Shown: positions 37,061 to 47,441, counted from the stretch's first letter. The stretch is 64,000 bases of DNA from Zhongshania aquatica (GCF_027257955.1 NZ_JANZNQ010000008.1:151423-215422); one strand, 5' to 3'. Numbers and translations: made by a program. Notes: generated by a model not told the origin, from the letters alone.

Positions 37061-38128
37061 ATGAACGAAAATAATAGCCCGTATTTACTGAACGCATGGT
37101 ATGTCGCTGCGTTATCCAAAGAGCTTGATGGTCAGGCACTTTTTAAGCGGACCTTACTCGATACCCCAGTTGTCTTTTATCGAAAAGCCGACAATTGCCC
37201 TGTTGCACTGCTAGATCGATGCCCGCATCGCTTTGCGCCGCTTAGCATGGGTCATAGAGATGGCGACGATATTGTCTGCCCATATCACGGTCTAAAATTT
37301 GACTGCTCGGGTAAGTGCAACCATAACCCTCATGGGCCAGGAACGATTTCGCCGAGAGCCATTGTTCGCAGCTTTCCATTACTAGAGCGCTATGGATTTA
37401 TTTGGATTTGGATGGGCAGTGGACCTGCAGACGAAAGCACCTTACCCGACTATAGCGAGTTAGTGTCGGGACATCGGAACAGCGTTGGTTATACATACAT
37501 GCCGAGGCCCTGCCACTACGAATTGATAAGTGACAACGTTATGGATTTAAGTCATGTAGACCACTTGCATGGTGAGATTATTACGACAAGAGGAAACCTA
37601 TCGCCCATGATGCCCAATGTTGTCGAGTCGCAGGGCGAGGTCGCAGTACGCTGGGAATGGGAGCAAACTCCGCCAATCATGATTTTTAACGATTTCTTGC
37701 CAACGCCAGGTGAAGTCGCTCGTCATTTTGTCGAGGTGACGTGGAGCGCTCCGGCTCATTTATTATTGGTGATTGGCGCGACTCAGGACGAGAGCGTAGA
37801 CGAGCTAAACTATGAAAATACTACCGCACAATACGACTTTCATACCAGCACACCCGAGTCCAAGGATCGCACCCATTATTTCTTTGCAACGCGCCGCAAT
37901 CACAATGAAGAGGACGCTGAATTCAACGAAGTGAAGTTACAGGGAATGCATGACGCTTTTGATTTTGAAGACGGCCCCATGCTAGATGCTGTGCACTTAC
38001 AAATGGGAACAGATGATTTTTTCAGCCTTAATCCGATATTCATAAGTAGCGACGCCGGGCCGGTACGGGTAAGAAAAATGCTTAAGAAAATGATTGAGAG
38101 TGAGAGAGAGGGCGCCGAGACAGCATAA
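37061..38128 (+). CDS. Rieske non-heme iron oxygenase alpha subunit (VanA-like), first of a pair
   Basis: 355 residues from the ATG at 37061 (GGAGAG seven bases upstream; a TTG four codons earlier is less likely). The Rieske [2Fe-2S] motif is CPHRFAPLS with CPYHGL. The mononuclear iron site is DNVMDLSHVDHLH. Length and motifs fit the vanillate O-demethylase/aromatic ring-hydroxylating group. No reductase gene lies in the same operon. It is the first gene behind the sigma-54 promoter, so it is probably induced by an aromatic compound. Confidence 0.9.
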   Translation: MNENNSPYLLNAWYVAALSKELDGQALFKRTLLDTPVVFYRKADNCPVALLDRCPHRFAPLSMGHRDGDDIVCPYHGLKFDCSGKCNHNPHGPGTISPRAIVRSFPLLERYGFIWIWMGSGPADESTLPDYSELVSGHRNSVGYTYMPRPCHYELISDNVMDLSHVDHLHGEIITTRGNLSPMMPNVVESQGEVAVRWEWEQTPPIMIFNDFLPTPGEVARHFVEVTWSAPAHLLLVIGATQDESVDELNYENTTAQYDFHTSTPESKDRTHYFFATRRNHNEEDAEFNEVKLQGMHDAFDFEDGPMLDAVHLQMGTDDFFSLNPIFISSDAGPVRVRKMLKKMIESEREGAETA

Positions 38129-38183
38129 GAGCGTTGAACGAAGATATCAGCATAATAAGGTCAAATAATAACGGTGAATACAT

Positions 38184-39239
38184 ATGTTTCTTAAAAACGC
38201 ATGGTATTGCGGCGGTTGGCAAACTGATCTTAGCTTGGCTAAAGACGCATTGCTTACTCGCAAAATTGCGGACGAATTTATCGTCTTTTATCGAAAAGCG
38301 GATGGCAATGTGGTCGCGTTAGAGGATCGCTGTTGTCATCGACAGGCACCGCTCTCATTAGGCCGAAAAGAAGGTGATAACCTCCGATGTATGTATCATG
38401 GCTGGAAGTTCGATTCCACTGGGCTCTGTGTTGAAATCCCTGGTCAGCAGGAGGTTCGCAACAAGGCTTGCGTTAGAAGCTTTCCAGTCGTTGTTAAAAA
38501 TGACTGGATCTGGGTGTGGATGGGAGACCCAGCTATAGCCGACGAAAGTTTAATTTGTGATTCTGTTGGACCAAGCCATCCCGAATGGGATTTGCGAACA
38601 AAGCAGGTGCGCGTTAACACAAATTACCGTTTGGAAATTGCCAATCTCACTGATCTATCTCATGTGGCGTGGGTGCATGCAAACTCATTTGGCGGAACGA
38701 CAGCCTATGTGGATATACGACCAAAACACACCCTAGGTGAGCGAGGACTGCATACCGAATTTTGGCTGCGTAATGTACCGGCCCCAGAATTCGCCCGACA
38801 TCTCTTCCCACCGGAGGCACGATTTGACTTTCATTTCGACGTGAATGTCACCGTGCCGTGTAATTTTATTCTAAGCTTCAAAGTATTTACGTCGAGCTCT
38901 GCATCGGAAGGCGCTTCAGAGGGGGAGCTAATTCTTAACACCTTCTCTAGCCAAGCAGTGACTCCACGAGATGAAGATGAAGTGGACTATTACTACTCGT
39001 GGGGCGCAACAAAGCATTCAACCGTGCCGGGCTTGGTTGAACTTCTTATCGAGGCGAATGAAGTCGCGTTTTTAGAAGATAAAAGAATGCTAGAGGGACA
39101 GTATGAGCGCATTAAGCATAAATCTGACGTTAATCCCCAGCACTACGCGCACGATTTGGGTCCGGTTAAGATGCTCCGCTTGCTAGATACCTTGTTAGCC
39201 AAAGAGCAAGACGACGAGCAGAAAAACTGCCAAGAGTAA
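38184..39239 (+). CDS. Rieske non-heme iron oxygenase alpha subunit, second of a pair
   Basis: 351 residues. Rieske motif CCHRQAPLS with CMYHGW; iron site NLTDLSHVAWVHANSF. It is homologous to, but diverged from, the preceding gene and follows it by 55 bases. Both keep every metal ligand, so both should be active. They may form a hetero-oligomer or act on different substrates, for example O-demethylation of methoxyphenols. Its stop nearly meets the stop of the convergent LysR gene. Confidence 0.9.
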   Translation: MFLKNAWYCGGWQTDLSLAKDALLTRKIADEFIVFYRKADGNVVALEDRCCHRQAPLSLGRKEGDNLRCMYHGWKFDSTGLCVEIPGQQEVRNKACVRSFPVVVKNDWIWVWMGDPAIADESLICDSVGPSHPEWDLRTKQVRVNTNYRLEIANLTDLSHVAWVHANSFGGTTAYVDIRPKHTLGERGLHTEFWLRNVPAPEFARHLFPPEARFDFHFDVNVTVPCNFILSFKVFTSSSASEGASEGELILNTFSSQAVTPRDEDEVDYYYSWGATKHSTVPGLVELLIEANEVAFLEDKRMLEGQYERIKHKSDVNPQHYAHDLGPVKMLRLLDTLLAKEQDDEQKNCQE

Positions 39240-39240
39240 T

Positions 39241-40161
39241 TTAATTTTGGTTATTTTTTAGGTGGTCTCGGTATTTTCTGACGGTTTCTAGAAATTCTTG
39301 CAACAGCGGAGACGTGTCGTTTTCACGATAAATTATGTCTAGGTCAAAGGCCGATATATCCGCAATTTCAAGTGGTATGTATTCAACATTGGGTAGCCGG
39401 AGATTACAGGCGGATTCTGTCACTACGGTAATACCCATGCCACTGGAGACCAGTGCTATTGCTGTGGTGACGTCATCAACTTCGTGAATAAGTTTAGCTT
39501 GAATATGACTCTTTTGAAAAAGGTGCTGTAAGTGATCAATGAACGACGGTCTAGCCGTTCTTGGGTATAGCACCATAGTTTCTTGATCAATGTCTTTTAA
39601 TTTTACAGAGACTCGGCCAGAAAGTTTATGCTGACCATAGATGGCGATATTCATATTTTCACTGTGTACTTTTTCGCATTTTAGGCCATGCTCACCGCCA
39701 AAAAAGCGATTAAATCCGACGGTTAATCGGCGTTCCCGCAACGCTTTTAGCTGAGCGTTACGCTCCATATTGTGCAACACCACCTCAACGTTTGGGTGGG
39801 TGCTACGAAATTCACGGATAATGGATGGAATTACACCGTAAATAGCTGATCCGAATATGCCGACTTCCAGTTTACCAAGCTGGCCTTTATCGGATTCTTG
39901 CGTTCTATGCACGGCTTGCTCGAGCAGTGAAAGAATATTTCTTGCCTCGGTTAGTAACGTCTCCCCTGCTTGGGTTAGGGTTATTCCTCTAGGTAGACGC
40001 TCAAACAAGGTAACTTGAAGAATGTCCTCTAGCTGCTGTATTTGCCGAGTTAACGGCGGTTGTGAGATATGCAGCTGCGATGCGGCGGCACTGAAACTGC
40101 CCGCTTCCGCGATGGATACAAAGTACCGGAGATGTCGAAGTTCCATTTTTGAGAGTGACAA
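39241..40161 (-). CDS. LysR-family transcriptional regulator
   Basis: 306 residues. N-terminal winged HTH (LRYFVSIAEAGSFSAAASQLHISQPPLTRQIQQLED) and a C-terminal substrate-binding domain. The start is taken at a TTG with AAAGG upstream; the ATG at 40146 is the more usual LysR start (MELRHLRYF). It is divergent from the TonB-dependent receptor gene and convergent with the Rieske pair, so the receptor is its likeliest target. The effector is unknown. Confidence 0.9.
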   Translation of the reverse strand: MSLSKMELRHLRYFVSIAEAGSFSAAASQLHISQPPLTRQIQQLEDILQVTLFERLPRGITLTQAGETLLTEARNILSLLEQAVHRTQESDKGQLGKLEVGIFGSAIYGVIPSIIREFRSTHPNVEVVLHNMERNAQLKALRERRLTVGFNRFFGGEHGLKCEKVHSENMNIAIYGQHKLSGRVSVKLKDIDQETMVLYPRTARPSFIDHLQHLFQKSHIQAKLIHEVDDVTTAIALVSSGMGITVVTESACNLRLPNVEYIPLEIADISAFDLDIIYRENDTSPLLQEFLETVRKYRDHLKNNQN

Positions 40162-40211
40162 GTTGTTGACCTTTAGCCTAGTGAATTTGGCGACCTTGCT
40201 TTATGTATACC

Positions 40212-40223
40212 CTATGAGCATAG
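40212..40223. promoter_or_regulatory. Short palindrome between lysR and the TonB receptor gene
   Basis: CTATGAGCATAG, 5-base arms around 2 bases, in the 200-base divergent region. LysR proteins typically bind such dyads next to their own promoter. The match is short, so it is tentative. Confidence 0.35.
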
Positions 40224-40362
40224 CTGAACCTTGTCAAAGGTATTTTACGTATAGCACCGCGGACGATAATGTAACGTGGAACTACGGAGCCAAGTGTATT
40301 GCCATTGAGCAACCGCTAGGCGAAGAGACAAATAATAAAATTAAAAATTAGAGGTCATTGAA

Positions 40363-42864
40363 ATGCGTTACCCCTTTAAATTGAGTCTACTTACAGTAGC
40401 AATCGCAAATTCTTTCGTGGCGCCATTGGCGTCTGCTCAAGACCAAAGCAGCAATGATTTTCGATTAGAGGAAGTAGTGGTCACGGCCCAGCGTAGATCC
40501 GAAAATCGTCAAGATGTTCCTATTGCCATTTCTGCGATATCGGGTGATTCGCTACAAGAAAAAGGGCTTTCCGACGTTTCAAGTATTGGTAGCATTACAC
40601 CCAATGCAACGATAAAAAACACCGCCTCATTTGGCGGCTCTAGCTCAATTTTGGTTTCGTACATCAGAGGGATTGGCCAAAATGATTTTGCCTTTAATCT
40701 AGAGCCTGGCGTAGGAATCTATGTAGACGGTGTGTATTTAGCTAGAAACATTGGCGCGAACGTCGATCTTTTAGATATACAAAATATTGAGGTTTTAAAA
40801 GGGCCGCAGGGCACTCTATTTGGGAGAAACTCAATTGGTGGGGCGCTGAATATTGTAACTCGTGACCCCGGAAACGAATTTAAATCGAAAGTCGAATTTA
40901 CGACAGGTTCTTATAGCCGTGCGGATTTTCGTGCCATGTTCGATATTCCTCTTGTAGATAATGAACTGGCATTAGGCATTGCTCTATCTAAGAAAGATCG
41001 AGATGGCTGGCAAAAACGTGTTGCTTACAATGGCGACACTGCAAATAACCCCATTTACTTAATGGCAACCGGTGGCGCATTTGGTGGCCCGGTGAATACC
41101 AACTCTCCTGAGTCTACTAGCTTTCCGCTAACGGATGGTCAAAGCGCCTCGCGCTCAGGTGATCAAGATGCCATTACGTTACGATCAAAACTGGTATGGA
41201 CGCCAAATGACCGATTTGCTGCACGGTTAATTGCTGACTATCAAAAAGTCGATCAACAGGCAGCGCCGTTTTCATTGCTTAGGGTTGATCAGAATGCCTA
41301 TGTCGCTGTTTACAATACCTGCATCACTGGAGATCCTGCAGTCTATGCCGGCGTTGGCGCTTTAACAGGGTTCGGCACCGGAATAGCCAATATTTGTAAT
41401 GCTAGTCGCGGCAACCCTGCATCGCCAACGGGTGAAATCGCTTCATTGGGGTCCGAAGCCGGGCAGCACCTACCTTACGATAATCGCTATGTAATTCGTG
41501 ATAGTAGCGGCCGTATCGATCCTGATCGCAGTTATGCTAAGGGATCTAATTTCGATAAGTTAGATGTTTGGGGTATAAACCTAAACTGGGACTACTCCTT
41601 GACTGACGATGTAGTCTTGAAATCGATTACAGGATACCGTGAGCTAGATTCATCCTTTGGTGTTGACATAGGTGGGGCGCCCTTCCTCGCACTTAGCCCC
41701 ACTTTTTCAGATGATGAGCAGCAGTTTAGTCAAGAGATTCAGCTGTCAGGCTTGGCGTGGGACGCTCGCTGGAATTACTTAGTGGGCGCATATTATTTTC
41801 ATGAGGAGGGGCTGCATACCGATGGCGTTCCCTTTGTGAGCGGCCTCCTACAAGTTTGGTCGCCAGATAATGAATATGACACCAAGGCCTATGCTATTTT
41901 TGCGCACAATAATATTCAATTAACCGATGATTTCGGTGTGACGTTCGGCATTCGATATACAGAGGAAGATAAATCTTTTACTGGTGCCCAGCGCGACGAA
42001 AATGCATTCGCGGCGAAGTTATTTGGCTTACCCGCGTCATCTTATCCGGGGGGCGATATATATCAACTCTACCCCTTGGATAACAATGAATTGGACTTTG
42101 ATGATATCTCCTATCGCATTGGCGCCGAATACCGATTTTCTGACGACGTGATGGGGTATACCTCGTTCGCTACCGGATACAAAGGTGGCGGCTGGACAAC
42201 CCGATTACTTACGCCCGCTCTAGATGCGCCCACTTTTGAGCCAGAAGAAGCGGAAACGTTTGAAGTTGGGATGAAATCTGAATTGCTTGGCGGCCGTGTT
42301 CGCTTAAACGGCGCGGTCTTCTACACTCAGTACGATGACATTCAACTTACATTCCAAGATGGGCCCTCCCCTGTCACCGCTAACGGAGGTGATGGAATTA
42401 TAAAAGGATTTGAAATAGAACTTGAGTCACTTATCACCGCAAATTGGAGTGTTGACGCGAGTCTCGGATATTTAAAAGCAGAGTACGACACGGTTAGATC
42501 TGGCGTCTTGCTCAATGGTGATGAAGATTTTGTTAACACGCCTGAACGCACTGCCCACATTGGTAGTTCATATCAGATCTATACTGACGTTGGCACCTTC
42601 GCGCCACGATTAGATGTGATGTATCAAAGCGAAGTTTATAACGACGAGGCAAACACAGAAGATTTAGCAACACCGGGCTACAGCATGATAAATGCGTCGC
42701 TACTTTATTCTCTTCCCAATCAAGACTGGCAAATCCAGATGGGTGTGACAAATGTGGCGGATAAGCGAGTCATCGCATCGGGATATACCAATGCCGAAGC
42801 AATATATGCCGCAACATATAATCGCCCGAGAGAATGGTTTGTTACATTTAGAGCAGCCTTTTAA
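40363..42864 (+). CDS. TonB-dependent outer-membrane receptor
   Basis: 833 residues. Signal peptide ending near VAPLASAQ, TonB-box-like region (LEEVVVTAQRRSE), plug domain with DVPIAISAISGDSL and VLKGPQGTLFGRNSIGGALNI, then a long beta-barrel ending in Phe (VTFRAAF). Such receptors in marine gammaproteobacteria import siderophores, vitamins or hydrophobic organic substrates. Its place in the aromatic island, beside a LysR gene, suggests uptake of an aromatic compound. A good terminator follows it. Confidence 0.92.
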   Translation: MRYPFKLSLLTVAIANSFVAPLASAQDQSSNDFRLEEVVVTAQRRSENRQDVPIAISAISGDSLQEKGLSDVSSIGSITPNATIKNTASFGGSSSILVSYIRGIGQNDFAFNLEPGVGIYVDGVYLARNIGANVDLLDIQNIEVLKGPQGTLFGRNSIGGALNIVTRDPGNEFKSKVEFTTGSYSRADFRAMFDIPLVDNELALGIALSKKDRDGWQKRVAYNGDTANNPIYLMATGGAFGGPVNTNSPESTSFPLTDGQSASRSGDQDAITLRSKLVWTPNDRFAARLIADYQKVDQQAAPFSLLRVDQNAYVAVYNTCITGDPAVYAGVGALTGFGTGIANICNASRGNPASPTGEIASLGSEAGQHLPYDNRYVIRDSSGRIDPDRSYAKGSNFDKLDVWGINLNWDYSLTDDVVLKSITGYRELDSSFGVDIGGAPFLALSPTFSDDEQQFSQEIQLSGLAWDARWNYLVGAYYFHEEGLHTDGVPFVSGLLQVWSPDNEYDTKAYAIFAHNNIQLTDDFGVTFGIRYTEEDKSFTGAQRDENAFAAKLFGLPASSYPGGDIYQLYPLDNNELDFDDISYRIGAEYRFSDDVMGYTSFATGYKGGGWTTRLLTPALDAPTFEPEEAETFEVGMKSELLGGRVRLNGAVFYTQYDDIQLTFQDGPSPVTANGGDGIIKGFEIELESLITANWSVDASLGYLKAEYDTVRSGVLLNGDEDFVNTPERTAHIGSSYQIYTDVGTFAPRLDVMYQSEVYNDEANTEDLATPGYSMINASLLYSLPNQDWQIQMGVTNVADKRVIASGYTNAEAIYAATYNRPREWFVTFRAAF

Positions 42865-42888
42865 TTGTTTCCCCCCAGTGTAGGGATT

Positions 42889-42920
42889 GCCCGATGGAGT
42901 CGTTCCATTGGGCCTTTTTA
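42889..42920 (+). terminator. Intrinsic terminator after the TonB receptor gene
   Basis: Arms GCCCGATGGA (42889-42898) and TCCATTGGGC (42904-42913) with one G-T pair, 5-base loop, followed by CTTTTT. It separates the receptor from the meta-cleavage operon, so that operon needs its own promoter in 42921-43104. Confidence 0.8.
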
Positions 42921-43104
42921 ACCGCTACTTATTTGGAATCAATTAGTAAATAGGGATATTCGGTGCGCTATCGATGTCCGTTTTGATGAAATTACTATAT
43001 TAATTTTTACGAAAATGCAGTTAGTAAAATTTAATAACGGAAAAGTTTAGGCCTCATTTTGCATGATCGAAGTGAGTATTGGGACAACAGTAAGAGTGGT
43101 TACA

Positions 43105-44559
43105 ATGAAAGAGTTCAAACATTTTATTAATGGCGAGTTTTGCATTAGCGAAAATTATTTCGACAAACTTTGCCCCACAGACAGTAACGTTATCGGACGA
43201 GTCTATGAAGGCCTGGAACAAGAAGTAGACCACGCTGTTAACGCTGCTGAAGCTGCCCTAGCCGGGCCATGGGGAAAAATGAGCTTAGATTCTCGTGTCG
43301 CGTTGCTAAATAGCATTGCGGACGAAATTACTCGACGATTTGATGATTTTGTTACGGCAGAAATGGCAGACACAGGCCAACCGCGGTCGACGATGGAGCA
43401 CGCTTTTATTCCCCGAGCGGCTGCAAATTTCCGTATCTTTGCCGATGTAGTTAAGAATGTTCCTAGCGAATCATTTATGACTGACACCCCTGATGGCGCG
43501 GGAGCATTGAATTACGCGATACGCAAACCGAAAGGCGTTATTGGTGTTGTTTGCCCCTGGAATGCGCCCTTATTACTCATGACATGGAAAGTCGCACCAG
43601 CCTTAGCATGCGGTAATACCGTGGTGGTTAAACCCTCTGAGGAAACACCAGCAACTGCAGCCCTACTTGGTGAAGTTATGCAAACTGTCGGACTGCCCGC
43701 AGGCGTTTATAACGTCGTTCATGGCGGTGGCGAAAACTCAGCAGGTGCCTTTCTTACCGCTCATCAAAAAGTCGATGCAATTACGTTTACTGGCGAAACC
43801 GGAACAGGCACCGCAATCATGAAGGCAGCGGCGAATGGCATGCGAGACGTGTCATTTGAACTAGGCGGAAAAAACGCGGGACTGGTTTTTGCCGACTGTG
43901 ATTTTGATAAGGCGGTAGATAGCTTTGTGCGATCGGCATTTCTTAATTGTGGCCAAGTATGTTTGGGCACCGAGAGAATTTATGTAGAACGCCCCCTATT
44001 TGAAAAATTTGTTGCGGCCTTGGCAATCCGTGCAGAGCAATTAAAAGCTGGTGATCCGGAAGATCCTACCACCACGCTAGGTCCTTTAATAAGTCAAGGT
44101 CACCGAGAAAAGGTATTGTCGTATTACAAAAAGGCAATTGCCGAAGGTGCAAATTTAGTTACCGGCGGTGGCGTACCGGAAATGCCAGAAGCTTTGGCTA
44201 ATGGTGCATGGGTACAGCCAACGATCTGGACTGGACTTCCTGAAACTGCATCAGTGGTACAAGAAGAAATATTCGGTCCATGCTGCCACATAGCACCGTT
44301 CGACACCGAGGCAGAGGCTGTTGCTTTAGCAAATGCGTCCGACTACGGCTTATCCACCACAATTTGGACTAGCGATTTGTCATGTGCACATAGGGTCGCA
44401 GCGCAGATTGAAGTAGGCATAACGTGGGTAAATAGTTGGTTTCTGCGTGACCTCAGGACGCCGTTTGGTGGCTCAAAGCAATCTGGCATTGGCCGCGAAG
44501 GTGGCGTGCATTCCTTAGAGTTTTACACCGAAACTCGTAATATTTGCATTAAATTATAG
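43105..44559 (+). CDS. dmpC: 2-hydroxymuconic semialdehyde dehydrogenase
   Basis: 484 residues from the ATG at 43105, which gives the typical start MKEFKHFING; an upstream ATG at 43063 has no ribosome site. Aldehyde dehydrogenase fold with catalytic Cys286 (GQVC) and Glu252 (FELGGKNAG), PWNAPLLLMTWKVAPALACGNTVVVKPSE as in DmpC/XylG. It oxidises the meta-ring-fission product to 4-oxalocrotonate with NAD+. First gene of the meta operon. Confidence 0.93.
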   Translation: MKEFKHFINGEFCISENYFDKLCPTDSNVIGRVYEGLEQEVDHAVNAAEAALAGPWGKMSLDSRVALLNSIADEITRRFDDFVTAEMADTGQPRSTMEHAFIPRAAANFRIFADVVKNVPSESFMTDTPDGAGALNYAIRKPKGVIGVVCPWNAPLLLMTWKVAPALACGNTVVVKPSEETPATAALLGEVMQTVGLPAGVYNVVHGGGENSAGAFLTAHQKVDAITFTGETGTGTAIMKAAANGMRDVSFELGGKNAGLVFADCDFDKAVDSFVRSAFLNCGQVCLGTERIYVERPLFEKFVAALAIRAEQLKAGDPEDPTTTLGPLISQGHREKVLSYYKKAIAEGANLVTGGGVPEMPEALANGAWVQPTIWTGLPETASVVQEEIFGPCCHIAPFDTEAEAVALANASDYGLSTTIWTSDLSCAHRVAAQIEVGITWVNSWFLRDLRTPFGGSKQSGIGREGGVHSLEFYTETRNICIKL

Positions 44560-44568
44560 AAGAAGATT

Positions 44569-45354
44569 ATGAATTCGGAAAAGATAATTAAGTATGGCGC
44601 AGAGTTATACAGCGCATTTTCTTCACAACAAACAGTCTTACCACTCACTGAGCGCGAGCCAAGTATAACGATTGAAAATGCTTACGCCATTCAGCAGGAG
44701 ATGATTCGTCTTCGTCTTGCAAATGGCGAGCGCATTATCGGCAAAAAAATCGGCGTAACGAGTAGAGCTATGCAAGATTTAATCAAGGTGAATCAGCCCG
44801 ATTTTGGCCAACTAACCTCCGCGATGCTGATGGATGAAGGGCAGCCAGTGTCACTATCTGGTTTGATACAGCCTAAAGCAGAAGCCGAAGTTGCGTTTGT
44901 ATTAAAGGAAGATCTTGCCGGCCCAGGGATCACTGCGATTGACGTTATTCGAGCCACGGACTATGTAGTGCCATGTTTTGAAATCGTCGATTCACGCATT
45001 AAAGATTGGAAAATCTCGATCCAAGATACCATCGCAGACAACGCGTCTTGCGGAATTTTCGTTCTAGGTAAAACCAGAGCCAAACTCACTGATCTAGATT
45101 TGAATCTTGCTGGAATGTTGTTAGAACGCAATGGCAAGCTAGAGCAATACGCTTGCGGCGCTGCTGTTCAAGGTGGTCCGGTAAACGCCGTTGTTTGGCT
45201 TGCGAATACCTTGGGTAAGCTCGGCCTACCATTTAAAAAGGGTGAGATTATCCTGTCGGGCTCCCAGTCAAGCCTCGTTCCAGCGATTCCCGGTGAGACC
45301 TTGCGTTGCACAGTCGGTGGTTTGGGTAGCTGTGAAATACAATTCGAGGACTAA
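44569..45354 (+). CDS. dmpE: 2-oxopent-4-enoate hydratase
   Basis: 261 residues, normal for the DmpE/XylJ hydratase family. Family stretches: IGKKIGVTSRAMQ, PDFGQLTSAML, PKAEAEVAFVL, DYVVPCFEIVDSRI, with the acidic metal-binding residues in this area. It hydrates 2-oxopent-4-enoate to 4-hydroxy-2-oxovalerate. Directly upstream of dmpH, with which it is homologous and normally forms a complex. Confidence 0.92.
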   Translation: MNSEKIIKYGAELYSAFSSQQTVLPLTEREPSITIENAYAIQQEMIRLRLANGERIIGKKIGVTSRAMQDLIKVNQPDFGQLTSAMLMDEGQPVSLSGLIQPKAEAEVAFVLKEDLAGPGITAIDVIRATDYVVPCFEIVDSRIKDWKISIQDTIADNASCGIFVLGKTRAKLTDLDLNLAGMLLERNGKLEQYACGAAVQGGPVNAVVWLANTLGKLGLPFKKGEIILSGSQSSLVPAIPGETLRCTVGGLGSCEIQFED

Positions 45355-45357
45355 GTG

Positions 45358-46143
45358 ATGATGAATATAGAAACGATTAATGCGCTGACCTCACGGGTTC
45401 TAATGGCTCAAGACAGCGCCACTACCATTACCAAGCTAACCGACGAATTTCCCAGTATGACCATGGCTGACAGCTACGATATTCAAGATGAGCTTTGTCG
45501 ACGCTGGGTGGCACGCGGTGACCGTATAACCGGAATGAAAGCTGGTTTAACCTCTAGGGCAAAAATGCTGCAAATGGGTGTTGATGAGCCGAGTTTTGGC
45601 TTCTTAACGAGTGCAATGGCATGCCCAGAGAGCGGCAAAATTCAAATTGACGAACTCGTCCATCCACGAGTTGAGGCAGAAATTGGATTTGTGCTCAAGC
45701 GCGAGATAGGCGGTGATCACTTGAGCATTGACGACGTGATGGCTGCGACAGATTTCGTTATTCCTGCAGTAGAAATCATTGACTCCCGTTATGAAAAATT
45801 CAAGTTCGATTTAATCAGCGTTATCGCCGATAACGGGTCGTCGTCACGTTACGTTACCGGCGGACGGCCTATGGATCCTCGCAATCTGGATCTCTGCAGC
45901 ATTGGCGTAGTGATAGAGTGCAATGGTGATATTGAGGAACTTGGCGCCAGTGCAGCGGTTCTCGATCATCCTGCAAATTCCATCATTATGTTAGCCGCGC
46001 ATCTTCATAGCCGAGGTGCTCGCCTGCCCGCAGGACAGCTAATTTTAACTGGCGGCATTACCGCGGCCGTCGCAGTGCAGAAAGGCGATGTAATCAATGC
46101 GCGCTTCCAGAATATGGGCAGCGTGTCATTCCGCTTCGTTTAA
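45358..46143 (+). CDS. dmpH: 4-oxalocrotonate decarboxylase
   Basis: 261 residues from the ATG at 45358 (GAGGA seven bases upstream; GTG at 45355 is in frame as well). DmpH/XylI type: ITGMKAGLTSRAKMLQMGVDEPSFGFLTSAM, HPRVEAEIGFVL. It decarboxylates 4-oxalocrotonate to 2-oxopent-4-enoate; the product passes to the hydratase partner. A 170-base gap precedes the tautomerase gene. Confidence 0.92.
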   Translation: MMNIETINALTSRVLMAQDSATTITKLTDEFPSMTMADSYDIQDELCRRWVARGDRITGMKAGLTSRAKMLQMGVDEPSFGFLTSAMACPESGKIQIDELVHPRVEAEIGFVLKREIGGDHLSIDDVMAATDFVIPAVEIIDSRYEKFKFDLISVIADNGSSSRYVTGGRPMDPRNLDLCSIGVVIECNGDIEELGASAAVLDHPANSIIMLAAHLHSRGARLPAGQLILTGGITAAVAVQKGDVINARFQNMGSVSFRFV

Positions 46144-46315
46144 AAATTAAGTTGCGAGGGTAGTCTGAACTAGCACTATCCGCAGTTGGTTAACATTACC
46201 GCGTTGAAATAGTTTAGTGAAATCACAAAATTTAATGCAATAACCAACATACTTCATGGGTTGGTAACTCGGCGAAATATTATCGGTAAAACCAATACCG
46301 AACAGGAGAAAATCT

Positions 46316-46540
46316 ATGCCAATAATTCAGTTTAATCTTATTGAGGGTCGACCCGAAAGTCTGAAGCGAGAGCTAGCCAGACGGGTCTGCGAAACTGTTA
46401 GCGAAGTGCTAGACGTTTCTCCCACCACAGTGCGAATTTTAATTCATGAAATGGGCTTAAATGATTTCTCTGTTGCGGGTATGACCGTAGCAGAGAGATT
46501 GGAAAATTCCACGCCTGGAGTTCCATATGAAAAAAATTAA
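46316..46540 (+). CDS. dmpI: 4-oxalocrotonate tautomerase
   Basis: 74 codons, mature protein starts with the catalytic Pro1. Arg11 (EGRPES) and Arg39 (PTTVRILI) align with the active-site arginines of the 62-residue enzyme. It converts the enol form of 4-oxalocrotonate to the keto form. AGGAG precedes the ATG. It is about 10 residues longer than the classical enzyme at the C-terminus, and its end overlaps dmpF by 14 bases. Confidence 0.94.
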   Translation: MPIIQFNLIEGRPESLKRELARRVCETVSEVLDVSPTTVRILIHEMGLNDFSVAGMTVAERLENSTPGVPYEKN

Positions 46541-47441
46541 ATGTGCATTGATAGGTTCGGGTAATATCGGCACTGACCTGATCTATAAAATTCAACGTAG
46601 TGAGTATTTAGAGCCAACATGGATGGTCGGGATCGATCCTGACTCTGAAGGCCTTCGTCGCGCAGCGGAAATGGGGCTAAAAGTAACCGCCGATGGCGTT
46701 GACGGGTTATTGCCCCACGTAAAGGAAGACGACATACAAATTGCGTTTGATGCAACGTCTGCCTATGTACACGCGGAAAATAGTCGCAAATTAAACGCCT
46801 TAGGTGTGTTGATGATAGACCTTACGCCTGCGGCAATTGGCCCACTCTGCGTTCCGCCGGTCAATCTTAAAGCGCTCGCTGGCGCCACAATGAATGTCAA
46901 TATGATTTCCTGCGCCGGACAGGCAACTATTCCGATTGTTAACGCCGTTGTGAATGTTCAAAGCGTTGATTACGCGGAAATCGTTGCGAGTTTAGCGTCG
47001 CTTTCTATTGGGCCTGGCACCCGCGCAAATCTAGATGAATTTACCCACACCACATCTAATGCAATTTGCAAGGTGGGTGGTGCAAGACGCGGTAAAGCGC
47101 TCGCCATTATCAACCCAGCCGACCCACCGATGATTATGCGCAACACCATCTACTGCGTCACAGACGACGCGCCCGACCAAGAAAAGATAAAAGCCTCCGT
47201 GCTTGCGATGATCTCCGAGGTACAGAAATACGTGCCTGGCTATAAATTAGTAAATGGTCCGGTCTTCGACGGCAATAAGGTTTCGGTGTTCATGGAGGTA
47301 GCCGGTTTGGGTGACTACCTGCCTACCTACGCCGGTAATCTCGACATTATGACGGCTGCAGGCTGCCGTACCGCAGAGATGTTTGCCAAAGAAATTTTAG
47401 AAGGACGAATGGAGTTGAAATCCATGGAGGCAGTTGTATGA
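46527..47441 (+). CDS. dmpF: Acetaldehyde dehydrogenase (acylating)
   Basis: 304 residues. NAD-binding motif [12 protein letters not shown] at the start, catalytic Cys129 in MISCAGQAT, then PIVNAVVNV. It converts acetaldehyde to acetyl-CoA and works in complex with the aldolase DmpG, which overlaps it by 4 bases (ATGA). GGAG lies six bases before its ATG, inside dmpI. Confidence 0.95.
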   Translation: MKKIKCALIGSGNIGTDLIYKIQRSEYLEPTWMVGIDPDSEGLRRAAEMGLKVTADGVDGLLPHVKEDDIQIAFDATSAYVHAENSRKLNALGVLMIDLTPAAIGPLCVPPVNLKALAGATMNVNMISCAGQATIPIVNAVVNVQSVDYAEIVASLASLSIGPGTRANLDEFTHTTSNAICKVGGARRGKALAIINPADPPMIMRNTIYCVTDDAPDQEKIKASVLAMISEVQKYVPGYKLVNGPVFDGNKVSVFMEVAGLGDYLPTYAGNLDIMTAAGCRTAEMFAKEILEGRMELKSMEAVV

